A stretch of 64,000 bases of DNA, from contig CAYSCX010000003.1 of the NCBI GenBank assembly GCA_964429575.1, forward strand, positions 1 to 64,000. Reading direction: 5' to 3'. Under the pieces are notes generated by a model, which saw only the letters and a list, made by a program, of their open reading frames with translations, did not search any database and was not told the origin of the DNA. The translations under genes and the position numbers were made by a program. Positions 25,767-36,500 of the stretch are shown piece by piece (the stretch's first letter is position 1; each line of letters begins with the position of its first letter). The stretch is from CAYSCX01 sp964429575 (GTDB lineage: Bacteria; Desulfobacterota; Binatia; Binatales; Binataceae).

Positions 25767-27698
25767 TTAGCCGGCTTTTGCGCGGAGACGGCGGGCGTCG
25801 CCGACCCGCGTCGTCACGCCGGCATGGTCGAAGTAGTCGAGCAGCGCGATCGCGAACTTGCGCGACGCGCCGAGCAGGTCGCGGTAGGTCGCCGCGGTTA
25901 TTTCGGGCTCACGCGCAAGCCGTTCCAGCAGTTGCTGCTTGGCGGCATCGAGCGCGTCGCGGGAGAAATAAAGGTCAGTCGCGATTTTGACCACGCGCCC
26001 TTCACGTTCCATCGCACCGAGCAGCGTGCGCAGCCGGGCAACCTCCGACGCGGGCAGTCGGAGCGCGTCGGCGAGCTGCTTCAAGTCGGGAGGCTGAAAT
26101 CGGGCGTCGCGGAGCGTCTTTTCGATTTGAGCGCCGAGGCGTTCCTCATCGCCGCCGAGTTTCACGCGATGCGACTTGAGGCGCAGGATGCTTTCTTCGC
26201 GCACGAAGTCCGATTCGCGGGCAAGCCGATCGACCAGCGCGCGAAACGACCGCGCGCTCACGTCATACGGCAGACGCGTGCGGAGCGCCTCCATTTCGAA
26301 TCCGGGCGAGAGCGGCTGCGCCCGGTGGTGCGCCTCGAGCGCCGCCGCCGCGATACGCTTAAGTTCGTTCCACTTGCTGCGCGTCGTGTAGTCCTCTTCG
26401 TCGCCAAGCGAGAGCTTGACGAACCGCGCATCGCCGAGCGCCGAACGCAGTTCGGCGGCAGGCTGGTTTAGCAACGTCGCGATGCGCTCCGCGGTGAATG
26501 CCAGCGAATCCTGAAGATTCAGTAGCGCCTCGATCGCGTCGGGACCGGCACCGTCGCTCAACGCTGCAAGATTGCGCCGGTACGCATCGAGCGGCCTGCG
26601 CGAGCGCCGTCCGAGCGGGTTGAGAACGACGCCGCCGCCGAGGGTACGCAAATTGGTCTCGTCGCGGATGACGAAGCGGTCCGCGGCGAGCGCGACGATC
26701 GGCTCGTCGGTGACCAGTTGCACCAGACCCGAACACTTGGGCGCTATCTCAGATTTATCATCGAGTACGATCGCACGTGCCAGCGTGTCGCTTGTACCGA
26801 TGAAAAGGCGCACGCGCTGGTTGCTCTTGAGTGGACGCTTCGCGGCCGGCCGAATTTCGAGCCGCGCGTCGAGCCGCGTCGTCGCGAAGTCGAGCCGCTC
26901 GTCGGCGAGCACGTCGCCGCGCTTGAGGTCGAGTTTCTCCGCGCCGGTCAGATTGAGCGCGACGCGCTGGCAAAGCCCAGCGCTCTCGACGCTCTCGGAA
27001 TGTACTTGGATCGAGCGAACGCGCACTTCGCCGCCGGCAGGAAGCACGCGAAGTTTCTGGCCGACACGGACCTTAGCTCCCATCGCGGTCCCGGTCACGA
27101 CGATGCCGTGGCCTTTGATCGTGAACGCGCGGTCCAGCGGAAGGCGGAAGAGCCCGGTCGCGCGACGCGCCTGGAATCCGGCAAGCTGCCGCACCATCTC
27201 AGCGCGCAGATCATCGAGACCGGCACCGCTCACCGACGACACCGCAATCACCCGCGCGTCCGCGAGCTTGGTGCCTTCGGCGAGCAGTTCGATCTCATCG
27301 CGGACCTCGGCAATGCGGGCCGCATCGGCGAGGTCCGCCTTAGTGATTACGAAGATCCCGCGCTGCGTGCCGAGCAGATGGATGATGTCGAGGTGCTCTT
27401 CGGTTTGCGGCATCACGCCGTCATCGGCCGCGACCGTAAACAGCACCAGGTCTATGCCGTGCGCGCCGGCAAGCATGTTTCGGATGAAGCGCTCGTGGCC
27501 GGGCACGTCAACAACGCCCGCGCGCGTGCCGTCGGGCAGCGTGAAGTAGGCGAATCCGAGGTCGATCGATATGCCGCGCTCTTTCTCTTCCTTGAGCCGG
27601 TCAGTGTCCTGGCCGGTGAGCGCCCTGATGAGCGCGGTCTTGCCGTGATCGATATGGCCCGCGGTGCCGACGATTGCGTGGGTTACATGCGATGGCAT
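25767..27698 (-). CDS. selB: Selenocysteine-specific elongation factor SelB
   Basis: Delivers Sec-tRNA to UGA codons marked by a SECIS. Protein of 643 aa, typical length. The GTPase domain has G1 GHIDHGKTA, G3 DVPGHE and G4 TKAD; it is followed by EF-Tu-like domains (KGHGIVVTGT) and C-terminal winged helices that bind the SECIS, ending YFDHAGVTTRVGDARRLRAKAG. ATG 27698 is preferred to TTG 27710. Its last 67 bp are repeated in front of selD. selA and tRNA-Sec are not in the window. Confidence 0.95.
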   Translation of the reverse strand: MPSHVTHAIVGTAGHIDHGKTALIRALTGQDTDRLKEEKERGISIDLGFAYFTLPDGTRAGVVDVPGHERFIRNMLAGAHGIDLVLFTVAADDGVMPQTEEHLDIIHLLGTQRGIFVITKADLADAARIAEVRDEIELLAEGTKLADARVIAVSSVSGAGLDDLRAEMVRQLAGFQARRATGLFRLPLDRAFTIKGHGIVVTGTAMGAKVRVGQKLRVLPAGGEVRVRSIQVHSESVESAGLCQRVALNLTGAEKLDLKRGDVLADERLDFATTRLDARLEIRPAAKRPLKSNQRVRLFIGTSDTLARAIVLDDKSEIAPKCSGLVQLVTDEPIVALAADRFVIRDETNLRTLGGGVVLNPLGRRSRRPLDAYRRNLAALSDGAGPDAIEALLNLQDSLAFTAERIATLLNQPAAELRSALGDARFVKLSLGDEEDYTTRSKWNELKRIAAAALEAHHRAQPLSPGFEMEALRTRLPYDVSARSFRALVDRLARESDFVREESILRLKSHRVKLGGDEERLGAQIEKTLRDARFQPPDLKQLADALRLPASEVARLRTLLGAMEREGRVVKIATDLYFSRDALDAAKQQLLERLAREPEITAATYRDLLGASRKFAIALLDYFDHAGVTTRVGDARRLRAKAG

Positions 27699-27748
27699 CG
27701 CGAGCGGCAAACCTCAGTTGCGCTGCGCGCGGCAGGCGCGGCGTCGCG

Positions 27749-28120
27749 CTACGCCATCTGCTTCTGCCACATGGCCATGTCGAAGTAGTCGCGCCACAGG
27801 CAAATCTTTCCGCCCGTCACCTCGAATACGCCAGCGACCGGCAGCTCGATGTGCTTGCCGCCCATGTCGAATATGTCGATGCGCTCGTTGATGACGACGT
27901 TGCCGGCCGACGCACAGCGTATCACCTTGAACTCAACCGATTTTGCCATCGGCAGGAACGTGTTGATCGCTTTGCGGATCGCGTCCTTACCCTTGGCCGG
28001 TTCGGTCGGAATGTTGTGATAAACGGCGTCGTCGGTGAAAAAGGCGAGCAGCTCGTCGATGTTCTTGCGCGGCCATGCGTTGCAAAAGTCGCTTACGATT
28101 TTCTCGCTCTCGGTTGCCAT
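27749..28120 (-). CDS. Limonene-1,2-epoxide hydrolase-like NTF2-fold protein
   Basis: Small enzyme of 123 aa with the cone-shaped NTF2 fold. NERIDIF and LWRDYFDM place Arg and two Asp residues as in the Asp-Arg-Asp triad of limonene-1,2-epoxide hydrolase, so hydrolysis of an epoxide is plausible. A SnoaL-type cyclase or isomerase is the alternative. ATG 28120 follows AAAGGAGA. It lies 50 nt upstream of selB on the same strand. Confidence 0.82.
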   Translation of the reverse strand: MATESEKIVSDFCNAWPRKNIDELLAFFTDDAVYHNIPTEPAKGKDAIRKAINTFLPMAKSVEFKVIRCASAGNVVINERIDIFDMGGKHIELPVAGVFEVTGGKICLWRDYFDMAMWQKQMA

Positions 28121-28266
28121 CGGATGGGTCTCCTTTGCGCGCGGGTGGGTCAGTCAACAGAAGGTCCGAGTATGCTTTAGCACGATTTCGCCGGAGAGTG
28201 AGACGGCTCGAGTGTGAAGTGCGGCAGGCGCCGCGCGTTGACATTGTGCGCCGCGCCAAATAGCGA

Positions 28267-29982
28267 TTGCCCGAAGTGGCTCGACAGCAACCGCGCGACA
28301 TCGAGGAATGGCGGCTCGGCATCGAACTCGGCGAACACGCCGAAGCGCCTGTTGAATCGCCGCCGAGGTCGCCCGATGAGCAACCTTTCGAGCGGCTCGA
28401 GCGCGCGGTTTACGTCGTCACCGTCGAGCGGGCAGCCTGGTTGGTGCTCGCGGTACTCGCGCTCGCGACCCGCCTCGTCGCCCTGGATCTGCGCCCCCTC
28501 GGACCCGACGAAGCGCGCGAGGCGCTTTTGGAACTCGAACTTGCCGCGCGTGGACTCGAGTCGGCCGCGCAGCACGCCGCGCCGCTGCTCTCGTGGGTGC
28601 CGTTGGGCGGGAGTCTGGTATTTTCGGTGTTCGGCGCGAGCGACTTCACCGCTCGCCTCATCGCCGCGTTGGGCGGCCTGCTGCTGGCCGGTAGTGCATT
28701 TACGCTGCGTCCATACGTAGGACGTGCGGGCGCCATCGCGTTCGCCGCGCTACTCGTGATCTCGCCGACATTCACATATCTGTCGCGCTCGGGTGACTGG
28801 CACATCGTGATGCTTGGCCTCGTGATGATCGCGTTCGTGCTGACGTTTCGCACGATGCGGCGCCCGACTCCGGTGAGGGCGGCGACGCCAGGTTGCGTCG
28901 CAGGGCTTGCGCTTGCGGCGGACCCGGCGGCTCTGAGTATCGTCGCGATCGTCGCGGCGATACTGGCGATGATCGGCATATGGGACGCGGTCGCCAGGGG
29001 AAACGGCGTGCTTCGGTTGAAGGTTTGGTGGGTGCGGCGGCGATCGACGGTGGTGCTCTTTGCGGTAACTGCCGTCGCGGTGTGGTTGACGCTTTCAACC
29101 GCCTTTTTCTCGGATTCAATCTTCCTCGTCTTGGTTGAATCTGCGCGTTCGAACCTTGAGGGTCTGGCCGATCCTGGCTACGGAGCTGCGGTGCGGTTCT
29201 ACGCACCGATGCTCGGGTTCTATGAATTCCTAATCGCATTGCTCGCTGTCGCCGGACTGGTCGCGATGATCGCGCGTCGTGGATGGTCGCGGTTCTCCTT
29301 CGCGTGCGTCGCATGGATGCTGCTTGCGCTCGCAGTGTATCCACTGGTCGCAGCGCGGCATCCGTCGTCGGTGGTCCTCATACTGTTGCCGATGGCGCTC
29401 GTGGCGGCCCTGGGCGTCGACCATCTCGAACGCACGCGCGCGTGGCCCAGCGTACGCGTCGCGATAGCGGTGCTCGGCGCGGTCGGACTTTACGTCCAGG
29501 TAATGACGAACTTCGTATATGCGGCGCCCGATGCGGGTGCGGCGCCGTGGGCGCGTCACGCCCTGCTCTTCTGGCGGGTGCCCGCGACCACCGATCGCGC
29601 GCGCACTGAATGCGTGCAGGCCTTGCGCGCAATGCGCGACACGGACGCGAGCGCATTCGTGCCCGATGGCATGCCGGCGATGCGATGGTATTTGCGGAGC
29701 CTGGCTCGCGCCGACAAGCCCGACGACGCGAACATTTCAGTTGCGCCGCCTGGCGCGACATCCGCGGCGCAGGCAACGGTCTTGGAGGAACGCTACGAGT
29801 TCGGACTGGAGGAAAGTTGGACACCCGACTTGGGCTCGCTCGATCTCGCCGCGGCGTTCAAGTTCTTTTTCACCGCGCGCGCATGGAGTGAGGTGAAGCT
29901 TCGCGAAGTTGCGATAAGTATCCGCACGCGCACGGCTGCGGGCGCGCCCACGATCATTCTGACACCACCGCCGCAACCTTAG
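28267..29982 (+). CDS. Multi-spanning membrane glycosyltransferase-like protein (GT-C/TIGR03663 type)
   Basis: Protein of about 571 aa with roughly nine or ten hydrophobic helices from residue 55 to 430. After the first helix come the acidic loop RPLGPDEAREALLE and then LSRSGDWHIVM, the layout of ArnT/PMT-like GT-C enzymes and of the TIGR03663 group. The substrate is unknown. The start is unclear: TTG 28267 or GTG 28276, since no ATG is available near the N-terminus. The C-terminal 120 residues are soluble. Confidence 0.75.
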   Translation: MPEVARQQPRDIEEWRLGIELGEHAEAPVESPPRSPDEQPFERLERAVYVVTVERAAWLVLAVLALATRLVALDLRPLGPDEAREALLELELAARGLESAAQHAAPLLSWVPLGGSLVFSVFGASDFTARLIAALGGLLLAGSAFTLRPYVGRAGAIAFAALLVISPTFTYLSRSGDWHIVMLGLVMIAFVLTFRTMRRPTPVRAATPGCVAGLALAADPAALSIVAIVAAILAMIGIWDAVARGNGVLRLKVWWVRRRSTVVLFAVTAVAVWLTLSTAFFSDSIFLVLVESARSNLEGLADPGYGAAVRFYAPMLGFYEFLIALLAVAGLVAMIARRGWSRFSFACVAWMLLALAVYPLVAARHPSSVVLILLPMALVAALGVDHLERTRAWPSVRVAIAVLGAVGLYVQVMTNFVYAAPDAGAAPWARHALLFWRVPATTDRARTECVQALRAMRDTDASAFVPDGMPAMRWYLRSLARADKPDDANISVAPPGATSAAQATVLEERYEFGLEESWTPDLGSLDLAAAFKFFFTARAWSEVKLREVAISIRTRTAAGAPTIILTPPPQP

Positions 29983-30126
29983 TCAGAGGCAAAGTCGATC
30001 GCCGCGCAACCTCGCGCGCGGTCCGCGACTGCGTGAATTGCGCGGCCGCGGCGGCTCTGCGATAAAAGGCGGTGCAGGACTCGCGCGCGTGATTTCCGTT
30101 GATCGCGCACCTGCAGCGCACTTCCG

Positions 30127-30849
30127 ATGGAAGCAATTATTGAGTGGCTCAAGACGCTGCAGCTCCACCCGGTGGCGGATCATTTCACGATTGCGCTGCT
30201 CGCAACCGGCGTGTTGTTGGACCTGGCGGCGAGCTTCGCACCCTCGCGCATATGGCTGCGCTACGCGGCGCTCACGCTGATGATCCTCGGCGCAATTGCC
30301 GCCGCCGCATCGTTCTACACCGGGCACTGGGATGCGGAGCGCGTTGAGAAATTTCTATCGGGCACGGCGAAGGATGCGCTTGAGTGGCATGAAGATTTCG
30401 GTCACTGGATTCTGTACACGTTCATCGCGATCGCGGTTTGGCGGCTGGCAATACAGGCGTTTGAATTCGTCGCGCGAACTCGCCAGATCTATTTGGCCGT
30501 TGCAGTTCTCGCGGTGATCGCGCTGTTCTTGCAGGGCCACTGGGGCGGCGAATTGGTGTACACGTTCGGTATTGGCACCGAGCTTCTGAAGCCACCCACG
30601 GCTCCGTCGCCCGGAATGACACCATCGGGTCCAGCCAGCCCTGAACGGGCCCCACCGCCTGCACCGACAGCGTCGGCGCAGCCCACGCCGATTCCGAGCG
30701 CAGCCGCCACGCAGACCACCGGCGAGACCCCCACGGCCGGCGCGTCTCCATCGCCGCCACCGGCGGGCTCTTCTGAATCTTCGCCGACTGCGGAGACAAC
30801 TCCGAGCGCGTCGCCTACCGCGACCCCGCCGCCGGAAGCGGGCGTGTAG
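30127..30849 (+). CDS. DUF2231-like membrane protein with Pro/Ser/Ala-rich tail
   Basis: Protein of 240 aa with four predicted transmembrane helices in residues 15-155 (LLATGVLLDLAASF, ALTLMILGAIAAAASF, WILYTFIAIAVWRL, LAVAVLAVIALFL). The opening LHPVADHFTIALL recalls the HPMLVHFPIAL signature of DUF2231 membrane proteins. Residues 160-240 are a low-complexity Pro/Ser/Thr/Ala tail, likely exposed outside the membrane. Start ATG 30127. Confidence 0.72.
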   Translation: MEAIIEWLKTLQLHPVADHFTIALLATGVLLDLAASFAPSRIWLRYAALTLMILGAIAAAASFYTGHWDAERVEKFLSGTAKDALEWHEDFGHWILYTFIAIAVWRLAIQAFEFVARTRQIYLAVAVLAVIALFLQGHWGGELVYTFGIGTELLKPPTAPSPGMTPSGPASPERAPPPAPTASAQPTPIPSAAATQTTGETPTAGASPSPPPAGSSESSPTAETTPSASPTATPPPEAGV

Positions 30850-30914
30850 GTTTCGCGCGCGCGCAGTGCGGAGCGGTTGATCACCACCTGTGGAAGGCGT
30901 ACTCAACGCCAGTC

Positions 30915-31295
30915 ATGAGTTCCAACGAGGAACACCCAGCGATCGCCGATCGATGGTTCAAATCGATCGAAAGCGGCGACATCGAAGGCGTCCGCAGCGT
31001 CTACTCCGCCGACGTGCGAATTTGGCACAGCACCGGCGGCGTCGAGCAGACGGCCGATCAGAATCTGGCAACTCTCGGCAGGGTGGTAGCGAACATCAAA
31101 AGCCTTCGCTACGCCGGCGTGCGGCGCGAACCGACGCACGACGAATTTGTTCAGCAACACGTCTTGCGCGGTCGCCTGAAGTCAGGACGCGAGTTCACGC
31201 CCCCGGCCTGCAGCGTCGTCAAAATCGAGAAGGGCATGGTAGTCCGACTCGACGAGTATCGTGATTGCGCCAAGACCGCGGAGCTTCGCGAGTAG
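30915..31295 (+). CDS. SnoaL-like NTF2-fold protein
   Basis: Protein of 126 aa. The opening helix (HPAIADRWFKSIESGDIEGVRSVYSADVRIWHS) and the strand pattern through QQHVLRGRLKSGREF to RLDEYRDC fit the SnoaL/ketosteroid-isomerase-like superfamily. Catalytic residues cannot be assigned. Start ATG 30915; it precedes an LLM oxidoreductase gene on the same strand by 66 nt. Confidence 0.75.
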   Translation: MSSNEEHPAIADRWFKSIESGDIEGVRSVYSADVRIWHSTGGVEQTADQNLATLGRVVANIKSLRYAGVRREPTHDEFVQQHVLRGRLKSGREFTPPACSVVKIEKGMVVRLDEYRDCAKTAELRE

Positions 31296-31361
31296 TCCTG
31301 TGAGCAAACGCGCGCGGCTGCGCAGCGCAGCAGGCCGGTGCGCGATCGAAGGAGTCCTCTA

Positions 31362-32525
31362 ATGAATCATCGGCTCGGCTTCGGCGCGTTTCTAGCGCCC
31401 CACCACCCAATCGGCGAACATCCGACGCTGCAGCTGCAGCGCGACCTCGAACTTGCCGAATGGCTCGATCGGCTTGGCTACGACGAATTCTGGGTCGGCG
31501 AGCATCACTCAGCCGGTTGGGAAACGATCGCATCTCCCGAGATGTTCCTCGCGTCCGCCGCGATGCGTACTCAACGCATCCGGCTCGGCACCGGCGTCGT
31601 CTCGATTCCGTATCACCACCCGTTTACGGTCGCCCAGCGCATCGTGATGCTCGATCACTTGAGCCGCGGCCGTGCGATGCTCGGCGTCGGCCCGGGCGCG
31701 CTGCCCTCCGATGCGGTGATGCTGGGCATCGATCCGATGACGCAGCGCGACAAGATGGACGAGGGCCTCGGCGTCATCCTGCGCCTGCTCAACGAAGCGG
31801 AGCCGATCACCATAAAGGGTTCGTGGTTCGAGTTGCACGACGCTGCATTGCAGATTCGTCCGCTCCAGGAGCGGCTGCCAGTCGCTGTGGCATCAACCAT
31901 CTCGCCCTCGGGCATGAAGACCGCCGGCAAATACGGCGTGGGCGTGCTTTCGGTCGCGTCGTACTCCGAGGAGGGGCTGATGGCGCTGCCGACCCAGTGG
32001 GGATTCGGCGAAACCGCCGCGCGCGAGCACGGGCAGCAACTCGACCGGGCAAACTGGCGCATCGTCATGCCGATTCACCTTTCCGATTCAAAAGAGCAGG
32101 CGCTGCGCGAGGTCGCCGAGGGGCTCAAGCGCTGGCAAAACGAGTACATCGTGGGAATCATCGGCGCGCCGATGCGCTTGCCCTTTGACGACGGCTACGA
32201 GGCCGCCAAACGCATGTCAGAGATGGGCGGCGGAATTTTTGGAACGGCGGACGACGCAATCGAGAAGATTTCGAGGCTCGCGGAACTTTCCGGCGGCTTC
32301 GGCACTCTGCTCGCATTCGCGCACGATTGGACCACGCGCGAACACGCGTTGCGAAGTTATGAGATACTCGCGCGTTACGTGATGCCGCGCGTGCAGGGTC
32401 TCATCAAGCCGGTCCAGGCGTCCGCCGATCGCGTACAGGCCAACAAGAAGGAATTGATGGAGAAATCGACGGGCGCGATCATGAAGGCGATTCACGACTA
32501 CAACGCGGCGCATCCGCGCAATTAG
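31362..32525 (+). CDS. LLM-class flavin-dependent oxidoreductase
   Basis: Protein of 387 aa of the luciferase-like monooxygenase family, closer to the flavin-using long form than to the short F420 type. PHHPIGEHPTLQLQRDLELAEWLDRLGYDEFWVGEHH is the typical N-terminus, and RIRLGTGVVSIPYHHPF the third strand. ATG 31362 follows GAAGGAG; an upstream in-frame start is rejected. The substrate is unknown. A MOSC protein follows after 25 nt, probably in the same operon. Confidence 0.87.
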   Translation: MNHRLGFGAFLAPHHPIGEHPTLQLQRDLELAEWLDRLGYDEFWVGEHHSAGWETIASPEMFLASAAMRTQRIRLGTGVVSIPYHHPFTVAQRIVMLDHLSRGRAMLGVGPGALPSDAVMLGIDPMTQRDKMDEGLGVILRLLNEAEPITIKGSWFELHDAALQIRPLQERLPVAVASTISPSGMKTAGKYGVGVLSVASYSEEGLMALPTQWGFGETAAREHGQQLDRANWRIVMPIHLSDSKEQALREVAEGLKRWQNEYIVGIIGAPMRLPFDDGYEAAKRMSEMGGGIFGTADDAIEKISRLAELSGGFGTLLAFAHDWTTREHALRSYEILARYVMPRVQGLIKPVQASADRVQANKKELMEKSTGAIMKAIHDYNAAHPRN

Positions 32526-32550
32526 CGGACCGCGTACGAGGACGATCCAT

Positions 32551-33390
32551 ATGGCTCGCGTCAAAATCGGCGAGGTGAGCGCGCTGGAGCGCTTCCCGGT
32601 CAAATCGATGATGGGTGAGAAGCCGCGCAAATTTGAGGTCGGCCCGGGCGGCGTGATCGGCGACCGCGCGTACGCATTGCGTGAGTCCGCGACGGACCGG
32701 ATCGCGAGCGCGAAGAAGTGGATTCAATTGTTCGATTGCTCTGCGCGCTTCGAGAGCGAACCGCGCGCAGGAGCGCTGCCGCCGGTCAGAATCGAGCTTC
32801 CCGGCGGCAAGACGCTTCATGCTGAAGATGCCAATGCGTCAGAGCTGATTTCCGAAGCGATGAATCGAAAATTCCGTCTGGAACGCGCGAATGCAGCCTC
32901 TGCGGAGCATGCCGGCATCGATCCGAAGACCGTGTTCGGGGAAGTGCCGGTCGACAAGATCTTTCCCGGGGTCACGTCTGAAACGATGCCGGACCACTTC
33001 GCACTGTGGAAGGGCACCTTCTTTGACACCGCAACAATGCACCTGATCGCGACCGGCACGCTCGCGCACATGCGCAAGCTCACGCCCGGCTCCGACTTCG
33101 ACCCGCGGCGTTTTCGCGCGAATATCCTGGTCGATACCGGATCCGCGGCCGACCACTTCATCGAGGATGATTGGCTCGGTGGAACGCTGGCGATTGGCGA
33201 CGTTCGAATCGTCTCAATGCAACCGGCGTTGCGGTGCGTGATGACGACGCATCCGCAGCAGGGACTCCCGCGCGATCCCGCGGCGCTGCGCACGGTGGCG
33301 GTTCATCACAAGGCGAACGCGGGAGTGTTTGCTTGGGTCGGGGCGCCGGGCGCCATCGGCATCGGCGATTCGGTCTATCTCGAAAAGTAG
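32551..33390 (+). CDS. MOSC domain protein
   Basis: Protein of 279 aa. An N-terminal MOSC_N-like beta barrel (VSALERFPVKSMMGE) is followed by the MOSC core with FDPRRFRANILVDT and the LRCVMTTHPQQGLPRD segment carrying the conserved Cys. MOSC proteins bind molybdenum cofactor or carry sulfur and often act in reduction of N-hydroxylated compounds or as sulfur carriers. Start ATG 32551. Confidence 0.86.
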   Translation: MARVKIGEVSALERFPVKSMMGEKPRKFEVGPGGVIGDRAYALRESATDRIASAKKWIQLFDCSARFESEPRAGALPPVRIELPGGKTLHAEDANASELISEAMNRKFRLERANAASAEHAGIDPKTVFGEVPVDKIFPGVTSETMPDHFALWKGTFFDTATMHLIATGTLAHMRKLTPGSDFDPRRFRANILVDTGSAADHFIEDDWLGGTLAIGDVRIVSMQPALRCVMTTHPQQGLPRDPAALRTVAVHHKANAGVFAWVGAPGAIGIGDSVYLEK

Positions 33391-33533
33391 CTTGCGCATC
33401 GAGAAGGCTAGAGTTGGTCGCGCAACTGATCGAGGAACATCGCGTTACCTTGCCGTGGGGTTTGTTGAGATAGTCGGCGTGCGGTCTTGCTATCCGGGCG
33501 TCGCGCGACGGACGATCAGCGGACACGGCACCG

Positions 33534-36500
33534 ATGGGGGGAGCCTCCAAAATCGTTGTTTCGCCACGCGCCGCAGATCGCATTGATGCGGCGAGCGCTT
33601 GGCTTGCTGCGCTGAAGCCGGCGGCTGAGGCGCTCGTGATCGCGGCGTCGCGAGACGCCGCCGACGACGTGGTCCGGGTCCTGGCGGCCAACCGGGGCGC
33701 GCTCGCCGGGGTGCATCGGCTGAGCCTCGCGCGTCTTGCCGGGTTGCTTGCCGCCGAACAACTTGCGGCCAGTGGACTCGCACCCGCGACAGGGCTTGCC
33801 GTCGAGGCCATCGCGGCACGCGCAGTTCACCATCTCGCTCCGACCGGCGCGCTTGCGCATTTTGCGCCGGTGCTCGACAGGCCCGGGTTCGCGGGCGCCC
33901 TGGCAAGAACGATCATGGAAGTGCGATTGAATCGAATCGCGCCCGCCGATCTGTCGGCGCTCGACGGCGGCGGCGCAGCAATCGCGCTACTGCTTGGGCA
34001 GTTCGAGGCGGAACTCGCCGATGCGAGGCTCGCAGACCGCACGGCGATCCTCGATGCGGCCCGCCTGGCAATTGCCGCCGATCCCGCGCCTCAGTTCGCC
34101 GCGCTGCCGACGGTTCTGCTCGACGTCGGGATCGAGGGGACTGTCGAGCGCGATTTTATCGCCGCCCTTGGGGCGCGGTCGCCAGATTTGTTTGCGACCG
34201 TACCGGCCGGCGACGAGCGCACGCTCGGGTTGCTCGAGGATGCACTCGGCGTTCGCGGCGTCTGGGCCGATCAGTGGGCCGAAACCACCCTGTTCGCGCC
34301 GGGCTCGCTCGCGACGCTCACGCGCCATCTCTTTGCGGAATCGGCGCCGGCCGAGCGCGGACTCGACGAATCGGTCACGATGACCTCCGCGCCGGGTGAG
34401 ATGCACGAGTGCGTCGAAATCGCACGCCGCATCGTAACCGAAGCGCGCCGCGGCGTTGCATTCGACCGGATGGCCGTCCTGCTCCACGACGCGGTCCGTT
34501 ATTCTCCGTATCTCAAGGAGGCACTCGCGCGGGCCGGTGTTCCCGCATACTTCGTGCGCGCAACCGAGTCGCCTGAACCGGGCGGGCGTGCGCTGCTCGC
34601 CCTGCTCGCGTGCAAAGGTGAGAATTACTCGGCGCGCCGATTCGCAGAATATCTCTCGCTCGCCCAACTGCCGGACCGCGCCTGCGGCCGCGGTTTTGGC
34701 GATGCGCCGCCGCCCGACGCCGACTATCGCGCTGCGTCACTCGCCCCGGACCTCGAACTCCCGCCCGCGCGTCCCGAAACCGACCCTGCCAGCGACGACC
34801 CGCTGCCCATCATCGAAGGTAGTGTGCGTGCGCCATGGCGGTGGGAGCAGCTGATCGTTGATGCGGCCGTCATCGGCGGTGCGGAGCGCTGGCGCCGGCG
34901 AATCGACGGACTCGAGCACGAGCTTCGCCGCCGCCGAAACGAACTCGACGATGATGATGCGCACGCGCGGGCCATCGACCGCCAACTCATCGATCTCGCG
35001 CATCTCAAGGCAGTCGCGGTTGAACAGATCGGCGCTCTCGAATCGCTTCCAGACCAGGCATCATGGGGCGGTTGGCTCGAACATCTCCGTGCGCTGGTCG
35101 CGGTTGCCATCCGTGATGAAGGGCCGGTGCTCGCCGCCCTCGCTGAACTCGAGCCGATGGCTCCGGTAGGGCCTGTCAGCCTCGATGAGGTCCGCCTGGT
35201 TCTCGCCGAACGGCTCGGGCGTCTCGACGCTCCGCCTTCGCGGCGCCGCTATGGCGCGGTGTTCGTCGCGCCGCCGCATCTGATTCGCGGCATGTCGTTC
35301 GACGTTGTGCTGGTGCCGGGACTCGCCGAGCGGGTTTTCCCGCGCAAGCATGTCGAGGATCCGATTCTGCCGGACTCAGCGCGCGCCCGGTTGAGTCCGC
35401 ATCTGGCGCGCCAGGAAAACCGGGTCGCATCGGAACGTCTCGCGTTGAGGCTGGCGGCGGGCGCAGCGCGCGAGAGAGTCGTGTTTTCGTACCCGCGCGT
35501 CGACCTCGACCAGGGACGACCGCGGGTGCCGTCGTTCTACGCGCTCGAGATCTTGCGCGCCGCCGAGGGCCGCTTGCCCGGCTTCGACGAACTCTCGCGT
35601 CGCGCCGCCGGCGAGCAGGTGATGCGACTCGGCTGGCCGGCGCCCGCCGATCCTTCGGATGCGATTGACAACGCCGAGTTCGATCTCTCTGTGCTCGACC
35701 GTCTCATCGATGCGGACCCCGATACGACTACCGGCGCCGCGCATTATCTCCTTAACGTCAACCCGCACCTGGCGCGCGCATTACGCGTCCGTGCACGGCG
35801 ATGGCTCAGGCGCTGGACGCCGGCCGATGGTCTGGTCGACCCGTCCGACGCAACTCTCGCGGTCCTCGCACGCCATCAGCTCGCGGCGCGTTCCTTTTCG
35901 CCGACGGCGCTGCAACATTTCGCGGCGTGTCCGTATCGGTTCTTTTTGCAGGCGATCAATAGACTTGAACCGCGCGAGGAAGTGGAAGCCATCGATGTGC
36001 TGGATCCGCTTACGCGCGGAGCGCTTTTCCACGAAATCCAGTTCGAAATCCTGACGCGGCTGCGCAACACGAATTTGCTGCCTGTTTCGCCCGAAAATCT
36101 CGGGCTGGCGCTGGCCATACTGGACGAGACCGTTGACAACGTGGCGGCACGCTGGCGCGACGACCTGGCGCCGGCGATCGAGCGCGTTTGGCGCGACGGA
36201 ATCGACGAAATCCGCGCGGATTTGCGCGAATGGCTGCGACGCGCGTCGTGCGACAGCGAGCATTGGACTCCCGAGCGGTTCGAGCTCGCGTTCGGCCTCG
36301 GTGGCCGCACGCAAGCAGACCCGGCAAGCACTCCTGAACCGGCCGCTCTGGACTGTGGGCTGAGGCTGCGCGGGTCAATCGACCTGGTCGAGCGCGACGC
36401 GGCGGGCAAACTCCGTGCGACTGATCACAAGACCGGACGGGTGCGTGCGGAGAAGGATTTTGTCATCGGCGGCGGCGCGACGCTGCAGCCTGCTCTCTAT

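Noticed and set aside
28238..28266. TTGACA followed 17 bp later by TAGCGA as a promoter
   Set aside because: The -10 match is poor and it would place the transcription start inside the membrane protein gene.
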